Assembly: GCA_963708575.1 (NCBI GenBank) | Contig: CAVPTB010000007.1 | Coordinates: 248,001 to 312,000 of the forward strand | Direction: 5' to 3' | DNA from: DASVWZ01 sp963708575 | Lineage (GTDB): Bacteria > Acidobacteriota > Terriglobia > Terriglobales > Acidobacteriaceae | Length of the DNA: 64,000 nucleotides | Shown: piece by piece, positions 60,710 through 64,000 of the stretch | Position numbering within the stretch: the first letter of the stretch is position 1 | Layout: each line of letters begins with the position of its first letter | Made by a program: the position numbers and the translations under genes | Notes under the pieces: model-generated | The model's input: the letters and a program-made list of their open reading frames with translations, nothing else | Told to the model about the DNA's origin: nothing | Databases searched by the model: none

Positions 60710-62743
60710 TCAAACGCGCTGAAGTCCGCCTAACGTTTCCAGGGCTTTCTGATTCCGACCATTGGGCGACTTCCTCATCGCGGAGAGTTCTGTCGCTCGA
60801 TTGGAACGTTGCGCGCAACAATAGCGAATGCTTGCCCGGGGGGATGGATCCGCCGCGGAATGTTTCGACAGGAACAAAGCCGCGAAGTTCGGCAATCTGC
60901 AATTCTGTGACGGCTTCCGGAAATGGCTTCGCAAGACTCGACAGAATCGTCAAAGACGAACGAGAAATCGCGTTCGACCGAGGGATATTTCGGCAAGGCT
61001 ATAAACGAATTTCCCGCAACCCGGCGGCGGTAAAGTTGTTCCAGATCGATCTCAGCCAGAAAGACTTCTTGGCGCAACTTCGGGCGTCGGCGGCAATTGA
61101 GGGATGAGTTGTCCGAACTGCGCTACTCTATCCATCCAACTAAGACCCGAGCGGATCGGCCGGGATGATAGTAATCGGCCGCGTCAGCTTTCAAGCTGAT
61201 GGTGTCTATGAAATTGACTGAGCAAGAGTCTCTAGATCGCCCTTGACGTCGTAAAACGACAAAGGCCGGGCTGCCTGGTGCACGGTCGGAACATTCGCAT
61301 TTCCTGTTGCCGAGAAACAGGTTCGTTTCAGCTCAGCAGCCTGCGAGCCTTCCGCACGAGAATGCTGCCCGCTTCAAACAGACGAACGTCGGCAATGCCC
61401 CGGTTGAGATTGTAGGAAAGCATATTCAGCATGCCCGGCACTAGCGACGTGCGCATGACCGAAGCTTCTTCGCTCTGCGGATTCGCCAGCTCGATGACCG
61501 GTGCGCCGAGAATTGCTCGGCGTCAGCGTGAGAGATGAAGGTCAGAGAGACAGCTTCGTTATATCCGAGCGCCAGCAGGGAAGTGCGGAGCTTTTCATCG
61601 ATTTTGGAATGTGGAGTATCCACGACCGAGCCGGCAAAAGCCGGAAGAGTATTGGGGAATTTGTCGTATCCGTGCAGACGGGCGATCTCTTCAATCAGAT
61701 CGACTTCGCGTTCAATGTCGAGACGCCAGCTCGGGATGCGGACGGTGAATTCGGGATCGTCTGCGGGCTCCGGAAGCAACTCGAAGCCCAGCGCTTTCAG
61801 AATTCGAACCATCTGATTCGCATCCAAGGTACGACCCAGAATCCGGTGCACTTCAGAAAGATGCAGCGCGACGGGTGCGAGATCGAGTTGGCGGGCGATT
61901 ACGTCAATGACCTCGCCGACGAGCTCTCCAGAACCTGATTGCAGGATCAGTTCGGCCACGCGATTACAGGACGGTACGGTCGATTCGAAGTCTGCGCCGC
62001 GTTCGAAGCGGTGTGATGCATCGGTGTGCAAGCCGTGACGGCGCGACATTTTGCGGACGGTTGCCGGATCCCACCAAGCTGACTCGATCAGAATGTTGCG
62101 AGTCTTTTCCGTGATCATGGTGTCGTAGCCGCCCATGGTCCCGGCGAGCCCGACTGGCTTCACGCCGTCGGCGACCACCAAATCTTCGCTGGTGAGTTTG
62201 CGCTCGACGCCGTCGAGAGTTTTCAGTGTCTCGCCGTCGCGGGCGCGGCGGATCACGAGTTTCCCGCCTTCGAGCAGATCGAGATCGAATACATGCGTGG
62301 GTTTGCCCATCTCCCATAGCGTGTAATTAGTCGCGTCGACTGCGTTGTTGATGGGGCGCTGATCGAGCAACTGGAGACGATGCGCGATGTTCTCCGAAGA
62401 GGGCTGAACCTTCACATTGCGAATGACTCGAGCAGTGAAACGCGGGACAGAGATCGGGCTCTTCGATTTCAATTTTGAACCCTGTGTGGGCCACGGCATT
62501 CGGCAACTTGGGCTGAATCGGCTTCAGCGGAACGTTGTAAATGGCCGACGCCTCGCGCGCGATGCCGTAGTGATTCATGGCATCGGGACGGTTGGTGCCG
62601 ATTTCCATTTCCCAGACGGTGTTGTCGCCTTCGCCGGATATGCCTTCGACGCCGAGGCCAACGTTGGTCAGATCTTCGGCGAGACGGTGGTTGTCCACCG
62701 TGAGGTCGACGAAATCGCGAAGCCATCGGGGAGAAATTTTCAT
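60710..62743 (-). pseudogene. pheT: Phenylalanyl-tRNA synthetase beta subunit gene with multiple frameshifts
   Basis: The ATG at 62743 starts MKISPRWLRDFVDLTVDNHR (no tRNA-binding EMAP domain, as in short PheT). Reading continues in order to the end near 60710 but changes frame about eight times: near 62444 (extra base in a GGG run), 61500, 61365, 61228, 61158, 61090, 60950 and 60765. Correct PheT segments between breaks include PRFTARVIRNVKVQPSSENI, ELKRTCFSATGNANVPTVHQ, LRQEVFLAEIDLEQLY and AKPFPEAVTELQIAELRGFV. Total span is about that of a 680-residue PheT. Either recently decayed or a stretch of sequence errors. The neighbour pheS is intact. Confidence 0.85.
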
Positions 62744-62856
62744 GAAATTAGCTTTCAGCTCTCAGCTTGGAACCGTCCGGCGCAAATTATTTTGCGCATC
62801 CTCGACCACAATCGCATTAAAAGAGCCACAGACCGAGACTAACGACCAACGACCGT

Positions 62857-63990
62857 TTATCCGAATTGCTGCAAGAATCTGACATCGCCTTGAAAGAACA
62901 GCTGGATGTCATCGACGCCGTACTTCAGAATCGCCACGCGGTCGGCCCCCATGCCGAAAGCGAATCCTGAGACTTTCTTTGCGTCGTAGCCGTTTTCTTT
63001 GACGAATCCGTAAACGTTGGGATCCACCATGCCGCAGCCCAGAATCTCAATCCATCCGGTTTGCTTGCACGGACGGCACGGCTCGGAAACGCGTTTGCCG
63101 CTACCCCCGCAGATGAAGCAACTGACGTACATCTCCGCGCTGGGTTCGGTGAAGGGGAAGAACGACGGACGGAAATGCGTCTTCACGCTCGATCCAAAGA
63201 GCATCTTCATGGCGTGATCGAGTGTGCCCTTCAAATCGCCGAACGTGATATTCGTATCAACCGCCAGACCTTCGACCTGGTGAAACATCGGCGAGTGGCT
63301 GGCGTCGGGGGGATCATTACGGTGCACCTTGCCGGGGATGACGATACGGATCGGCGGCTTCATCTGCTCCATAGTGCGAATCTGCACCGGGGACGTGTGG
63401 GTGCGCAGGAGCAGGCGGTCGCGTTGCGGCTTCGAATCCTGCCCGGCGATGAAGAGCGTGTCCTGCGTATCGCGCGCCGGATGGTTCAGCGGAAAGTTCA
63501 GCGCCTCGAAATTGTAATAATCGGTCTCAATGACCGGGCCTTCCTGCACCGAGTAGCCGAGGTTCTTGAAGACGCCAACGATCTCGTTCATCGTCTTGAT
63601 GACGGGATGCTCGGCCCCGATGGGGCGGCGGATGCCGGGAAGGGTGATGTCGAGCCGGCTGGATTCCAGGCTCGAATCGGCACCTTGGGCGCGTTGGGCT
63701 GCCGCCTCAATTGTGTCTTCGACGCGCTTTTTGATTTCATTGACTCGCTGGCCGACTTCGCGCTTGGCGTCCTTCGGTGCTGTCTTTAGCCAGAGGTCAT
63801 TGATCTGCGTCAGCACGCCATTCTTCCGCGCCATCCAGCGGTCGCGGAAAGTCTTGTAGGCTTCTTCCGACCTGACTTGGGAGGCTTCCGCATCCAAGGC
63901 AGAGAAAAGCTCCAAGGCGGCCTCATCGAGAGCCGCAGGCGAACTTTCGGTTAGTTTGGGAACGGTGTAAGACACGTTTTCTCTCACCAC
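62857..63990 (-). CDS. pheS: Phenylalanyl-tRNA synthetase alpha subunit
   Basis: 377 residues, normal length and uninterrupted. The N-terminal coiled coil is VEDTIEAAAQRAQ. Class II motifs: HPARDTQDTLFIAGQDSKP and LLRTHTSPVQIRTMEQMKPP (motif 2 region), a Cys4 zinc-like insert (CFICGGSG ... CRPCKQTGW), and motif 3 VSGFAFGMGADRVAILKYGV. The GTG at 63990 may not be the true start, as the window ends 10 bases later. With PheT it forms the tetrameric PheRS that charges tRNA-Phe. Confidence 0.93.
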   Translation of the reverse strand: MVRENVSYTVPKLTESSPAALDEAALELFSALDAEASQVRSEEAYKTFRDRWMARKNGVLTQINDLWLKTAPKDAKREVGQRVNEIKKRVEDTIEAAAQRAQGADSSLESSRLDITLPGIRRPIGAEHPVIKTMNEIVGVFKNLGYSVQEGPVIETDYYNFEALNFPLNHPARDTQDTLFIAGQDSKPQRDRLLLRTHTSPVQIRTMEQMKPPIRIVIPGKVHRNDPPDASHSPMFHQVEGLAVDTNITFGDLKGTLDHAMKMLFGSSVKTHFRPSFFPFTEPSAEMYVSCFICGGSGKRVSEPCRPCKQTGWIEILGCGMVDPNVYGFVKENGYDAKKVSGFAFGMGADRVAILKYGVDDIQLFFQGDVRFLQQFG

Positions 63991-64000
63991 TCTCAGCGGC

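Noticed and set aside
1..64000. CRISPR arrays, insertion sequences, integrases or prophage
   Set aside because: No regularly spaced repeats and no transposase, integrase or capsid/terminase motif were seen in any frame.

Overview
The window looks like a chromosomal piece of an Acidobacteriota genome (class Terriglobia, Koribacter/Acidobacteriaceae-like). This is inferred from gene content: four VWFA-related proteins of the acidobacterial type, and many secreted beta-propeller or repeat proteins (BNR, FG-GAP, GloVer, HAF, SPD-2-like, CarboxypepD_reg) typical of that phylum. Base composition is moderately GC-rich and genes are packed on both strands. No transposase, integrase, CRISPR array, rRNA or phage structural operon was seen.

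Layout. 0-6.3 kb: end of a TonB-domain protein, two LuxR-type regulators with atypical receivers, an ExeA-like ATPase, and a phospholipase C with Ig-like repeats. 6.8-14 kb: lhgO, a 1400-residue BNR/Ig-like secreted protein translationally coupled to a small Myb/SANT-like protein, and a sulfotransferase. 14.2-19.9 kb: modB and modC, separated by 3.8 kb of FG-GAP genes and decayed sequence. 20-27 kb: a GT39-like glycosyltransferase with a DUF3467 protein, then secreted carboxypeptidase-regulatory, GH130, GloVer and unknown proteins. 27.3-29.7 kb: a pseudo-receiver, a probable structured RNA with a terminator, tRNA-Leu(UAG), a GloVer gene fragment and an A-type Fe-S carrier. 29.8-36.6 kb: one operon for a type IV pilus/type II secretion-like machine (GspF, GspE, PilM, PilN, PilO, a GspC/PilP-like protein and a pseudopilin-like protein), followed upstream by lolA. 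37.5-51.5 kb: a double aspartyl protease, secreted proteins, a methyltransferase, three VWA proteins, an ArsR regulator with neighbours, a CPBP protease, rluD and lgt. 52-58.5 kb: a broken pectate-lyase-like gene, a lactonase-like propeller, a GH18-like protein and a fourth VWA protein. 58.5-64 kb: zapA, a coiled-coil protein, an aminotransferase, pheT and pheS.

The most notable points are as follows. pheT carries about eight reading-frame breaks although pheS beside it is intact. The modB-modC pair is split. An unassigned structured RNA with its own terminator lies in front of tRNA-Leu. Two LuxR-type regulators lack the phospho-acceptor aspartate. Frame breaks also occur in the adjacent ACT and OsmC genes and in the 52-54.7 kb gene. 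Because amino-acid similarity is preserved between breaks, either very recent decay or local sequence errors could explain them; read-level data would decide.
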